From NCBI RefSeq assembly GCF_002886255.1, contig NZ_KZ614149.1:3100001-3164000 (forward strand): DNA of 64,000 nt, read 5' to 3'. The notes beneath the pieces are model-generated. The model was not told where the DNA came from. It saw nothing but the letters and a program-made list of their open reading frames with translations, and made no database searches. Below, piece by piece: positions 8,321-16,377 of this stretch; the first letter of the stretch is position 1, and every line of letters starts with the position of its first letter. Source of the DNA: Alteribacillus bidgolensis (GTDB lineage Bacteria > Bacillota > Bacilli > Bacillales > Marinococcaceae). Made by a program: the position numbers and the translations under genes.

Positions 8321-8363
8321 TGATGATGACATATCTGTGAACACACATCATCACAATATGTCA
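8321..8363 (-). promoter_or_regulatory. Candidate L31 autoregulatory mRNA leader with interlocking stems
   Basis: Read on the minus strand, four segments occur in the order A-B-A'-B': TGACATAT (8363-8356), TGATGATG (8353-8346), ATATGTCA (8334-8327) and CATCATCA (8328-8321). A pairs with A' and B with B', both as perfect 8-bp stems, and A' and B' share two bases. This is a pseudoknot-like or mutually exclusive arrangement 30-75 bases upstream of rpmE. Ribosomal leaders that bind L31 are known as a class; that this is one is inference. Confidence 0.45.
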
Positions 8364-8454
8364 GAGTCAATTTCACACATAACGAGATTATATCAAGGAG
8401 CAGAGATTTTTTCAACATACTTCTTTTAAAATCCACATCTCCTTAAAGAAAACA

Positions 8455-9732
8455 TTATTTGCGTCCTGCCGCTGATCCCTTTGCTTTGTCTTTTTCCATT
8501 TCCTCAAAAAATTCCTCGTTCGTTTTTGTCTGCTTTAATCTGCGGATGAAGTGATCCACAAAATCTGGGGAATCGTTCATCGTTTTTCGAATCGCCCACA
8601 AGTTTTCTAAATGATCCTTTGAAACAAGCAATTCTTCTTTTCGGGTACTAGAACGACGGATATCAATGGATGGGAAGATTCTGCGTTCTGCTAAGCGGCG
8701 GTCCAGATGCAGTTCCATATTCCCGGTGCCTTTAAATTCTTCATAAATCACATCATCCATTCGAGACCCTGTGTCCACCAGAGCTGTTGCCAGAATGGTT
8801 AGACTGCCGCCTTCTTCTATATTACGAGCAGCGCCGAAAAATCGTTTTGGACGGTGGAAAGCTGCAGGATCAATACCACCCGATAAAGTTCGGCCGCTAG
8901 GAGGAATGACTAGATTATACGCCCGCGCTAAACGAGTGATGCTGTCCATCAGTATAACAACATCTTTTTTATGTTCCACAAGTCTCATGGCTCGCTCTAA
9001 AACGAGTTCTGATACCTTAATGTGATTTTCAGGTAATTCATCAAAAGTGGAGCTTACAATGTCTCCATCGACCGAGCGTTCAATGTCTGTTACTTCTTCC
9101 GGGCGTTCATCTACAAGCAGTACAATTAATTCTGTTTCCGGATGATTTTCTGTAATGCTGTTTGCCACTTCTTTTAAAAGCGATGTCTTACCTGCTTTAG
9201 GAGGAGCTACGATAAGACCGCGCTGTCCAAACCCAACCGGTGTAATTAAATCAATAAGGCGGGCACTGATCCGGCCCGGCTTATTTTCCAACGTCATCCG
9301 GCTTTCTGGATAAAGCGGAGTAAGCGCTGGAAAGTGCGGCCTTTCTTTTGAGGTGTCTGGGTCCTCTCCATTTACCGCCTCTACCATCAATAAACCGTGA
9401 TACCTTTCCGTGTCCTTTGGCGGCCGCACTTTTCCAGATATTTTGTCGCCATTTCTTAAACTGAACCTTCGAATTTGAGAAGCCGAAATATAAATGTCCT
9501 CTGAACTCGGTAAATAATTAATAGGCCTTAAAAATCCATAACCCTCTGTTTGTATGATTTCAAGGACACCTTCCATAAACATCAATCCGTCTTTTTCGGC
9601 TTGTCCTTTTAATATGGCAAAAATTAATTCTCGTTTTGTTAATTTGCTGTAGTAGGAAACCTTATAATCTTTCGCCAGACTGTACAGATCCTTCAGCGTT
9701 TTATTTTCTAATTCTGCTATGTTTACACTCAA
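8455..9732 (-). CDS. rho: Transcription termination factor Rho
   Basis: This is a hexameric ATP-dependent RNA helicase that ends transcription at Rho-dependent sites. The 425-residue product has the N-terminal Rho helical domain (about 8-48), a cold-shock-like RNA-binding domain (about 52-125, GYGFLRPINYLPSSEDIYIS), the Walker A motif APPKAGKTS (about 176-184), Walker B VVILMDSITRLARA and the R-loop region near SGGIDPAAFHRPKRFFG. The start codon is TTG, 9 bases after a weak GTGGTGA ribosome-binding site; no ATG is in frame nearby and homology starts here. The rare start and weak site fit tight control of Rho level. Confidence 0.96.
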   Translation of the reverse strand: MSVNIAELENKTLKDLYSLAKDYKVSYYSKLTKRELIFAILKGQAEKDGLMFMEGVLEIIQTEGYGFLRPINYLPSSEDIYISASQIRRFSLRNGDKISGKVRPPKDTERYHGLLMVEAVNGEDPDTSKERPHFPALTPLYPESRMTLENKPGRISARLIDLITPVGFGQRGLIVAPPKAGKTSLLKEVANSITENHPETELIVLLVDERPEEVTDIERSVDGDIVSSTFDELPENHIKVSELVLERAMRLVEHKKDVVILMDSITRLARAYNLVIPPSGRTLSGGIDPAAFHRPKRFFGAARNIEEGGSLTILATALVDTGSRMDDVIYEEFKGTGNMELHLDRRLAERRIFPSIDIRRSSTRKEELLVSKDHLENLWAIRKTMNDSPDFVDHFIRRLKQTKTNEEFFEEMEKDKAKGSAAGRK

Positions 9733-10029
9733 AAAATGTCACCACTTTTCTTCTTATTCACTATCATAAAACCTTTTCATTTTATCTGAGAGTACTAATT
9801 CGGATGGGAATGGAGTATTACGCTTTATTAGGGAAACGTTCCGTTCAAAGGAGTGGGTTTATGCAGGCCGATTTACGTTGAACCATTCTGCAGATTTTCG
9901 TTTTTCATTGGGGATAAACACACGATCCGTTTATCTATCTTTTATTCCCGCTTCTTACTCATTTTAAACACGTTTTTTTTGAATGGCAATAGAAAAAGTA
10001 AAGTCCTTCTAAAATATTAATCGAAATAA

Positions 10030-10237
10030 GAAAAGCGCAAGCGCCCTTGTTTTAAATGACGTTCGGCTAAGTTCCTCACGTTCTGTGAGAACGCCGAACT
10101 GGCTTGCCCTGGATGGGCTGAATTCTGCGCCCAGAACAGGACGTTCGCGATCTTAGCAGAAGATCCTTCAATTCGCGATCCTAGCAAAAGTTCCTTAAAC
10201 GTCTTGGGCCTCTGAGAGCTGGCGCTGAAGCTAGACA
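10030..10237 (+). repeat. ~208-bp palindromic intergenic element with internal tandem duplication
   Basis: It begins GAAAAGCGCAAGCGCC and ends GCTGGCGCTGAAGCTAGACA. Similar ends occur on short intergenic elements common in Bacillaceae genomes (from general knowledge, not checked). Inside are a hairpin GTTCGGC/GCCGAAC with inner CTCAC/GTGAG (about 10062-10100) and two 28-base near-identical units (10144-10171 and 10172-10199, both TTCGCGATCnTAGCAnAAG). The 74-codon ORF across it is not a convincing gene. The preceding stretch 9733-10029, upstream of rho, shows no other feature. Confidence 0.6.
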
Positions 10238-10272
10238 TCAAAGCGCAAAATTTTATACTTTCCTATCTAATA

Positions 10273-10367
10273 AGAAAAACTTGGCTTACCGCCGAGTCCT
10301 ATGGCGGAAGGCGTAGTTTTGCTTATACTTTGATCCTTTAACAAATTAAACATCCCTGAAGTATAAA
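10273..10367 (+). repeat. Two-hairpin repeat, copy 3
   Basis: Nearly complete: AGAAAAACTTGGCTTACCGC, ATGGCGGAAGGCGTAGTTTT, then CTTATACTTTGATCCTTTAA and the closing GAAGTATAAA. It is just beyond the glpX terminator. Confidence 0.85.
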
Positions 10368-10368
10368 G

Positions 10369-10406
10369 AAAAAAAGCTGCTCTATTATCACAAAAGCAGC
10401 TTTTTC
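10369..10406 (-). terminator. Intrinsic terminator of glpX
   Basis: AAAAAGCTGCT (10371-10381) pairs with AGCAGCTTTTT (10395-10405); on the minus strand the stem is followed by a T-run. Confidence 0.88.
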
Positions 10407-10416
10407 TCCACATGTT

Positions 10417-11385
10417 TTAAGGCTTTATGACAAAATCTGGTTTCTTTTTCACATTATGTTTTCCATCTACAAATCGTACAGTTCCCGATTTTGCACGCAT
10501 TACAAGTGATTGTGTGGTAGCATTTGCCCCTTTATAATGGACACCTTTTAGCAATTCACCATCCGTAACACCGGTTGCTGCAAATATTGCATCATCGCCT
10601 CCAACCAGGTCTTCCATATGAAGTACACGCGAAACGTCCTCGATGCCCATCTTCTTACAGCGGGCAAGCTCTTCATCATCTTTTGGAAGAAGTTTTGCTT
10701 GCTGTTCTCCGCCTAGACACTTCAAAGCAACAGCGGATAAAACCCCTTCAGGTGCTCCGCCAGAGCCTACTAAAATATCAATCCCAGTTTCTTCAAAAGC
10801 AGTATTCATCGCAGCTGCTACGTCACCGTCTTGAATGAGTTTTATTCTAGCTCCTGCATCGCGTATGTCTTGAATTAATTTACTGTGACGGTCTCTATTT
10901 AATATAGTTACCACCACATCTTCTACATCCTTGTTTTTTGCTTTAGCCACTGCTTTTAAGTTTTCTTCAACCGGTGCATTAATATCTACTTTACCTACTG
11001 CTTGCGGGCCAACTGCAATCTTTTCCATGTACATATCTGGCGCATGCAGCAAGTTGCCATGATCAGCAACTGCAATTACCGCTAGGGCATTCCACATACC
11101 ATTTGCCACAATGTTAGTTCCTTCGAGAGGATCCACGGCAACATCGACTCTCGGTCCATATCCATTACCAAGTTTTTCATCTATGTAGAGCATCGGAGCT
11201 TCATCTTTTTCCCCTTCTCCGATCACCACTGTTCCTTTCATAGGTATAGTATCAAAAACATCCCGCATCGCACTTGTTGCTGCATCATCTGCTTCTTCTT
11301 TTTTTCCTCTGCCCATCCAGCGCGCAGAAGACAGAGCAGCTGCCTCCGTAACACGGACAAGTTCCATTGATAAACTTCTTTCCAT
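10417..11385 (-). CDS. glpX: Fructose-1,6-bisphosphatase class II
   Basis: This enzyme hydrolyses fructose 1,6-bisphosphate to fructose 6-phosphate in gluconeogenesis. The 322-residue product shows the GlpX metal and substrate motifs VIGEGEKDEAPMLY and VDVAVDPLEGTN, plus GSGGAPEGVLSAVALKCLGG. The start ATG follows GGGAGGGG. It lies in the conserved rho-glpX-murAB-tal-fbaA cluster, so three genes here act on fructose phosphates. Confidence 0.96.
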   Translation of the reverse strand: MERSLSMELVRVTEAAALSSARWMGRGKKEEADDAATSAMRDVFDTIPMKGTVVIGEGEKDEAPMLYIDEKLGNGYGPRVDVAVDPLEGTNIVANGMWNALAVIAVADHGNLLHAPDMYMEKIAVGPQAVGKVDINAPVEENLKAVAKAKNKDVEDVVVTILNRDRHSKLIQDIRDAGARIKLIQDGDVAAAMNTAFEETGIDILVGSGGAPEGVLSAVALKCLGGEQQAKLLPKDDEELARCKKMGIEDVSRVLHMEDLVGGDDAIFAATGVTDGELLKGVHYKGANATTQSLVMRAKSGTVRFVDGKHNVKKKPDFVIKP

Positions 11386-11408
11386 TCCAATCCCCTCCCA
11401 TTTTTTTC

Positions 11409-12695
11409 TTATGAACTTTTCACTTGTTCAGCTTCTTCTGTGCTAAGCCTTTCTCTCCAAACATTTGCACCTAATGCTAACAGTTTTTCTTCTAAGTCTT
11501 CGTATCCACGGTCTATGTGTTCCATTCCCGTTATTTCTGTGACTCCGTCTGCGATTAATCCTGCGATAATCAGAGCGGCTCCTGCCCGCAGATCACTAGC
11601 TTTTACTTTTGCTCCCTGCAAACGCTTTTTACCGTTGATTAATGCAGACCGTCCTTCCACTTTTATTTCTGCTCCCATGCGGCGAAGTTCATCCACATGT
11701 TTAAACCGAGCATTATATATTGTGTCTGTCACTATGCTTGTCCCTTGCGCTTTCGTTAAAAGAACGGTAACAGGCTGCTGCAAATCTGTAGCAAACCCTG
11801 GATAAACAAGTGTTTTTATATCAATGCTTTTTAACTCCGGAGAAGAGCGAATCAAAATCTGGTCATCCCCTGCTTCAATTCGAACGCCCATTTCCCTTAG
11901 TTTTGCTATAAGTGATTCAAGATGATCAGGAATAACATTGTCAATGAGAACCTCTTCTCCCATAGCTGCTGCTGCAATAATGTACGTTCCTGCTTCAATA
12001 CGGTCGGGAATAATAGAATGAGCACAGCCGCTTAATTCATCGACTCCATCAATACGGATAACATTTGTGCCAACACCTTTAATTTTGGCTCCCATACTAG
12101 TTAATAAAGTAGCCACATCAATGATTTCCGGTTCTTTAGCCGCATTTTCTATAATGGTGCGGCCTTCCGCTTTTACTGCTGCCAGCATAATGTTAATCGT
12201 TGCTCCTACACTTACTACATCTAAATAAATACGTGCTCCTTGAAGCTTATCTGCTCTTAAATAAATGGCTCCGTGCTCATTGGTTACTTTAGCTCCGAGT
12301 GCTACAAACCCTTTAATATGCTGATCAATTGGCCTCGGACCTAAATTACATCCACCTGGCAGACCGATAGCCGCTCGTTTAAACTTGCCTAGCATCGCCC
12401 CCATCATATAATACGAAGCCCTTAATTTTTTCACTCTTCCATTTGGTAATGGCATTGGTATGACTTTTTTTGGATCTATCGTCATACTGCTGCCTTCGTA
12501 AGAAACAGAAGCTCCAATGTCCTCTAGCAAAGAGGCTAATGTTTCTACATCAGAGATTTCCGGCAGGTTATCAATAGAAACAACAGAGTCAGCAAGAATC
12601 GCAGCAGGAACTAAAGCTACCGCGCTGTTCTTGGCTCCGCTGATATGTATCTTTCCGTTTAAAGGATGTCCTCCTTCAACCATCAACTTCTCCAT
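11409..12695 (-). CDS. murAB: UDP-N-acetylglucosamine 1-carboxyvinyltransferase (second MurA, MurAB)
   Basis: This enzyme transfers enolpyruvate from PEP to UDP-GlcNAc, the first committed step of peptidoglycan synthesis, and is the target of fosfomycin. The catalytic cysteine is Cys116 in LPGGCNLGPRP, Lys22 sits in ISGAKNSA, and the protein has the usual ~428 residues. Its position between glpX and tal identifies it as the MurAB (MurZ) paralogue. I chose ATG 12695 because the B. subtilis protein starts at the same residue (MEKL) and AGGAAG lies 11 bases upstream. An in-frame ATG at 12719 would add MNEEVKSL but has no clear ribosome-binding site. Confidence 0.95.
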   Translation of the reverse strand: MEKLMVEGGHPLNGKIHISGAKNSAVALVPAAILADSVVSIDNLPEISDVETLASLLEDIGASVSYEGSSMTIDPKKVIPMPLPNGRVKKLRASYYMMGAMLGKFKRAAIGLPGGCNLGPRPIDQHIKGFVALGAKVTNEHGAIYLRADKLQGARIYLDVVSVGATINIMLAAVKAEGRTIIENAAKEPEIIDVATLLTSMGAKIKGVGTNVIRIDGVDELSGCAHSIIPDRIEAGTYIIAAAAMGEEVLIDNVIPDHLESLIAKLREMGVRIEAGDDQILIRSSPELKSIDIKTLVYPGFATDLQQPVTVLLTKAQGTSIVTDTIYNARFKHVDELRRMGAEIKVEGRSALINGKKRLQGAKVKASDLRAGAALIIAGLIADGVTEITGMEHIDRGYEDLEEKLLALGANVWRERLSTEEAEQVKSS

Positions 12696-12897
12696 GAGCG
12701 ATTTCACTTCCTCATTCATAGTCTCGTTGTGATGCTGCTCATCTATTGTCGGCCGATAAGAAAATATAGTTATGCACCTACTACCGGCACTCTTCCATTT
12801 TCTTATCTTTTTTCATTATGGACAACCTCTTGGACAGTTAGACGCACAAGAAGACATCCATCTTGAAAAAATTTTCCTTTTAGACAAAAAGATTGAA

Positions 12898-12930
12898 AGT
12901 CCGACAACCTGCTCTGCCGGACTATTTTTT
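12898..12930. terminator. Terminator downstream of tal
   Basis: AGTCCG (12898-12903) pairs with CGGACT (12918-12923). The plus strand has a T-run after it; the minus strand has TTCAATCTTTTTG. It probably works for tal on the minus strand and may act in both directions. Confidence 0.65.
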
Positions 12931-12936
12931 TATCTG

Positions 12937-13581
12937 TTAGCGAGAACGGTTTTCCCAATCACTGAGAAACTTTTCAATTCCTTGATCTGTCAATGGATGT
13001 TGTACTAGTTGGGAGATTACTTTAAACGGCAATGTCGCGATGTGTGCTCCTCGAACAGCTGCTTCTGAAACATGTAGAGGGTGGCGGATAGAAGCCGCAA
13101 TAATTTCTGTTTCAATTTCATGTTCGTGGAAAATTTCTGAAATCTCACTGATCAAGTCTAGACCACTGTGGCCGATGTCGTCTAAACGTCCTAAAAATGG
13201 AGAAACATAGGTGGCTCCTGCTCTCGCTGCTAAAAGTGCTTGCACAGAAGAGAAAACAAGCGTCACGTTAGTTTGAATGTTCTCTTCAGAAAAAACCTTA
13301 ACCGCTTTCAAACCTTCTGTAGTCATTGGAACTTTCACGGTCACATTAGGTGCTACAGCCGCTAATTCGCGCCCTTCTGTAATCATACCCTGTGCTTCTG
13401 TTGAGATGACTTCGGCACTTACGGAACCTTTTACAATACTTGTGATTTCTTGGAGACGTTCCTTAAAGTCTACCCCTTCTTTAGCTACTAAGCTTGGGTT
13501 TGTCGTAACGCCCGACAATATACCTAGTTCATGAGCTTCTTTAATTTGATCTAAACTTGCCGTATCAATGAAAAATTTCAT
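12937..13581 (-). CDS. tal: Transaldolase / fructose-6-phosphate aldolase family protein
   Basis: The 214-residue short transaldolase (TalB/FSA subfamily) has the start MKFFIDTASLDQIKEA, the substrate motif GVTTNPSLVAKEG and the Schiff-base lysine Lys83 in TVKVPMT. It belongs to the non-oxidative pentose phosphate pathway, exchanging dihydroxyacetone units between sugar phosphates. GGAGG lies 8 bases before ATG. The protein is known as YwjH in B. subtilis, where it also neighbours fbaA. Confidence 0.95.
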   Translation of the reverse strand: MKFFIDTASLDQIKEAHELGILSGVTTNPSLVAKEGVDFKERLQEITSIVKGSVSAEVISTEAQGMITEGRELAAVAPNVTVKVPMTTEGLKAVKVFSEENIQTNVTLVFSSVQALLAARAGATYVSPFLGRLDDIGHSGLDLISEISEIFHEHEIETEIIAASIRHPLHVSEAAVRGAHIATLPFKVISQLVQHPLTDQGIEKFLSDWENRSR

Positions 13582-13619
13582 TTATTTGCCTCCTGGTCGT
13601 TCAAATTCTTCTATGGTAA

Positions 13620-13681
13620 AAGGGAAGAGTTAACAGGTATGAAACAGGTTAGTGTCCGTTTACATACATATTAACTCTTCT
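13620..13681 (-). terminator. Possible terminator of fbaA
   Basis: GAAGAGTTAA (13624-13633) pairs with TTAACTCTTC (13671-13680) round a 37-base loop that itself contains a weak GTATG/CATAC pairing. On the minus strand CCCTTTTA follows. Confidence 0.45.
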
Positions 13682-13708
13682 CTAGATTACAATGCTTCTT
13701 TACTTTAT

Positions 13709-14572
13709 TTATGCGCGGTTAGAAGAACCAAATTCGCGCATTTTACCTTTAACTGTTTCTTTAATAGCGTCACGAGCAGGCCCTAAATATTTACGAGGAT
13801 CATAAAGCTCTGGTTTCTCTTCTAATGTTTTACGTACGGCAGCTGCAGAAGAGATTTGGCTTTCTGTATTCACATTAATTTTAGCATGGCCGAAGCTGAT
13901 TGCTTTTTGTACATCCTCTGCTGGAATACCAGTACCTCCATGCAGGACAAGAGGGATACCAACGAGTCCGTCAATTTCTTTCATACGGTCAAAACCTAGG
14001 TTTGGTTCACCTTTATATGGTCCGTGGACAGAGCCAAGTGCAGGTGCAAAGCAGTCTACACCAGTTTGTGAAACGAGTTCTTTACACTCAGAAGGAATCG
14101 CATAAGCGGCTTCTGCATCATCAACAATCACGTCGTCTTCCTGTCCGCCAATTCGGCCGAGCTCAGCTTCTACGGATACACCGACAGCGTGGGCTACTTC
14201 TACGACACGTTTCGTTAATGCAATATTTTCTTCTAGCGGGTAGTGGGAGCCGTCAATCATAACAGATGTGAAGCCTGCATGAATAGCCTCTACGCATTTT
14301 TCAAAACTAGAACCGTGGTCCAGGTGAATAGCCACTGGAACTGTTACATTGTAAGCTTCCATGAAAGCTTCTACCATGGACACTACTGGCTTAAATCCGC
14401 CCATGTAACGAGCTGCACCTTCAGAAACACCGCAAATAAGTGGTGATTTTTCTTCTTCCGCTGCTTGCAGGATTGCTTGAATGAATTCCAAGTTATTCAA
14501 GTTAAACTGGCCAATTGCATAATTTTCCTCTTTTGCTTTATTAAGCATTTCTTTCATGGATACTAAAGGCAT
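13709..14572 (-). CDS. fbaA: Fructose-bisphosphate aldolase, class II
   Basis: This zinc-dependent aldolase cleaves fructose 1,6-bisphosphate to dihydroxyacetone phosphate and glyceraldehyde 3-phosphate in glycolysis. The 287-residue product shows AIHLDHGSS (Asp85-His86, catalytic and zinc ligands), VSVEAELGRIGGQEDD, ALGSVHGPYKG and VLHGGTGIP, all typical of the class. A strong AAGGAGG precedes the ATG. Its upstream region carries a duplicated ~60-bp block. Confidence 0.97.
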   Translation of the reverse strand: MPLVSMKEMLNKAKEENYAIGQFNLNNLEFIQAILQAAEEEKSPLICGVSEGAARYMGGFKPVVSMVEAFMEAYNVTVPVAIHLDHGSSFEKCVEAIHAGFTSVMIDGSHYPLEENIALTKRVVEVAHAVGVSVEAELGRIGGQEDDVIVDDAEAAYAIPSECKELVSQTGVDCFAPALGSVHGPYKGEPNLGFDRMKEIDGLVGIPLVLHGGTGIPAEDVQKAISFGHAKINVNTESQISSAAAVRKTLEEKPELYDPRKYLGPARDAIKETVKGKMREFGSSNRA

Positions 14573-14654
14573 AAAAAAATCCTCCTTGAAATTTAGTTTC
14601 TAATGGAGCCAGCATTTCTAGAGCGTTTTTGTAAAGAATAAGCATCGAATCTCT

Positions 14655-14834
14655 TCGTCAACGGTACTCTCTCAGTCGGTCACGTACTACTGTACGATCC
14701 CTCTTTCTTTCCCTTGTTTCCTCGACCTTCTCGCTTCTTCTTTTCAAAAAAGCGCGAAGGTTAGAATAACACTTTGTCAACGGAGCTCTTTCAGTCTTCA
14801 CGTACTTTTGTATGATCCCTTCCTCTTCCCTTTT
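14655..14834. repeat. Pair of ~60-bp direct repeats in the fbaA-spo0F gap
   Basis: Unit 1 (14655-14714) and unit 2 (14775-14834) share the order GTCAACGG, CTCT.TCAGTC, CACGTACT, TGTAnGATCCCT and a CTTCC-rich tail. Each is followed by an imperfect hairpin: 14723-14762 (ACCTTCTCGC with GCGCGAAGGT) and 14819-14850 (CTTCCTCTTCCC with AAGGTCAGGAAG). The period is 120 bases. It could be two copies of a small structured RNA or a decayed intergenic repeat. The rest of 14573-15047 shows nothing recognisable. Confidence 0.6.
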
Positions 14835-15047
14835 ACAAAAAGGTCAGGAAGCAAGTGGGCATCTATCGGGAAAAGCATGTCCGGTGCGTTTCGACATTTT
14901 TAACTTATCCTTGCCAAATTATATCCATTCACAGCGGTGAGGAAAGCGCTACTATGTAACAGGGCTCAAGAATGAAGTTCTCCATTAGTTTTCTGCACTT
15001 ATTATAGCATATCATATTTGAATTTCATCTACTCTGTATGAAATTGT

Positions 15048-15452
15048 TCATTTCCCTCGTGATCTGTTTTTATCCATTTGCCTTGATGTGACTGACAAAA
15101 GAGATTTTATCTCTTTTCTTACTTGATCGATATCAAAAGGTTTGGATAAATAAGTAGAAGCACCAAGTTCTTTCGCATCATTTATTACATTTAACTCCCC
15201 ATAAGCAGTCATTAAAATTATCTCCATATTTGCTGCAAGTTGTCGATTTTTTCTTTCCTTTAAAATTTCAATTCCATCCATACCAGGTATTTTCATATCT
15301 AATAGCAGCAAATCTGGTTTTTCTTTTTCCATTATCTCTAAAGCTTGTAATCCATTCGATGCCTGATGCACCTCATATCCATCTTTTTCTAGAACTTCCT
15401 TTAACAAAACTCTTATACCGTACTGATCGTCTACAATTAAAACCTTTTGCAT
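15048..15452 (-). CDS. spo0F: Sporulation phosphorelay response regulator Spo0F
   Basis: Spo0F takes phosphate from sporulation sensor kinases and passes it to Spo0B in the relay that activates Spo0A. The 134-residue product is a lone receiver domain: acidic pair Asp8-Asp9, phospho-acceptor Asp52 (LLLLDMKIPGMDG), Thr81 (LMTAYGE) and Lys103 (SKPFD). The block VDDQYGIRVLL, IPGMDGIEIL and TAYGEL match B. subtilis Spo0F closely. About ten extra charged residues follow the domain (RQMDKNRSRGK). The locus, between fbaA and ywjG, is the conserved one, and the upstream region has a sigma-H promoter and a Spo0A box. Confidence 0.96.
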   Translation of the reverse strand: MQKVLIVDDQYGIRVLLKEVLEKDGYEVHQASNGLQALEIMEKEKPDLLLLDMKIPGMDGIEILKERKNRQLAANMEIILMTAYGELNVINDAKELGASTYLSKPFDIDQVRKEIKSLLSVTSRQMDKNRSRGK

Positions 15453-15485
15453 GGTTGTCCCCCCTCCATCTCTTTAATCATCAGC

Positions 15486-15492
15486 TGTCGAA
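15486..15492 (+). promoter_or_regulatory. Spo0A box (TGTCGAA)
   Basis: TGTCGAA is a perfect match to the 0A box. It lies between the predicted sigma-H -10 and the spo0F start, that is downstream of the transcription start on the minus strand. Spo0A sites are known around B. subtilis spo0F. Confidence 0.6.
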
Positions 15493-15519
15493 TAAATCCG
15501 AAATATGCTTCCCATCTAC

Positions 15520-15549
15520 ATATTCCATATTTTCCTTTATAATTCCTTC
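15520..15549 (-). promoter_or_regulatory. Sigma-H promoter of spo0F
   Basis: On the minus strand GAAGGAATT (15549-15541), 12 bases, ATGGAATAT (15528-15520). Both hexamer regions fit the sigma-H consensus RnAGGAwWW and RnnGAATww fully, with the right spacing, about 70 bases before the start codon. Confidence 0.75.
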
Positions 15550-15658
15550 ATTTAGTATTTTGTTTTTACTATAAAAATAATGCTAAAGTCATGTATGTTT
15601 TTGCTTATACGTTCTTGTCGTATAATAGAGAAAAACAATCGTAAAAGAAAGGCATGGG

Positions 15659-16192
15659 ATGAGAAAAATGAAAATATTTGCTACCCAGCTTCAAGGGGTA
15701 TTTCAAAGAATATTGGATCAAGAAGAAGAGGCTATTGAAAATGGGGCGCGATTAGCAGCACAAGGTCCAGCCGGCACGGGGAGACTGCTTATTTACGCAA
15801 CACCTTCCATGAGAGGAAATGCAGTAAATTTAACTTATCACCCAGATGCTCCGCCCCAAACTATACAAGTGATAGATACGAAAGAATTCAAGCCCGAATC
15901 TGTCGATAGAGCGATTGTTTTAGCAGAAAAAGAAGAAGCAGCGTATTTACATTCTATTATCGAGCTTTTGCAGTCAGCTGACGTGCCGGTTGTCGTAATT
16001 GCTCCTTTTACTGAAGAGGAAGCGAGGATGACACTAGAACCAACAGATGTTTGGATTCACACTCATGTTCGCGGCGGCATTGTACCAGATGAACATGGCA
16101 GCCGCATAGGTTACCCGTCCGTACTGTCCACTCTCTTTACCGGTCAGCTTCTTTATTTAAATATAAAAGAACTATTCGATGAATTAGAATAA
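15659..16192 (+). CDS. ywjG: DUF2529 protein (YwjG)
   Basis: The 177-residue protein of the YwjG/DUF2529 family has no known function. The conserved order spo0F-ywjG-pyrG identifies it. The sequence looks like a SIS-type sugar-phosphate-binding fold: alternating strands and helices with GRLLIYATPSMRGNAVNLTY, DRAIVLAEKEE and DVPVVVIAPF, which I take from pattern only. It is divergently oriented from spo0F, so the two share a promoter region. Its 3' end meets pyrG at a bidirectional terminator. Confidence 0.88.
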   Translation: MRKMKIFATQLQGVFQRILDQEEEAIENGARLAAQGPAGTGRLLIYATPSMRGNAVNLTYHPDAPPQTIQVIDTKEFKPESVDRAIVLAEKEEAAYLHSIIELLQSADVPVVVIAPFTEEEARMTLEPTDVWIHTHVRGGIVPDEHGSRIGYPSVLSTLFTGQLLYLNIKELFDELE

Positions 16193-16320
16193 TATTTTAC
16201 CGAAAGTAAACGGTATATTTAGTTTATAGCGGGAAAAATATTCATTTAATGAGTCGGGCTGAGCCCCCTTCCAAGAGAATTCATCAGCCTTTCGTTATTC
16301 TTGTAAAGCCTTTTATCTAT

Positions 16321-16373
16321 AAAAAGAAGCTATCCCGTAAGTTGGTAAAAACCAAACGGAATAGCTTCTTTTT
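16321..16373. terminator. Bidirectional terminator between ywjG and pyrG
   Basis: AAAAAGAAGCTAT (16321-16333) pairs with ATAGCTTCTTTTT (about 16361-16373), with inner CCGT/ACGG and TTGGT/ACCAA pairings. There are A-runs on one side and T-runs on the other, as expected for convergent genes. Confidence 0.92.
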
Positions 16374-16377
16374 ATCA

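Noticed and set aside
10017..10241. 74-codon minus-strand ORF
   Set aside because: It lies wholly inside the palindromic element at 10030-10237, has no ribosome-binding site, and its codons include the tandem 28-base units.
14573..15047. T-box or known riboswitch upstream of fbaA
   Set aside because: No GGGTGGnACCGCG motif or other known core was found; only the repeated blocks.
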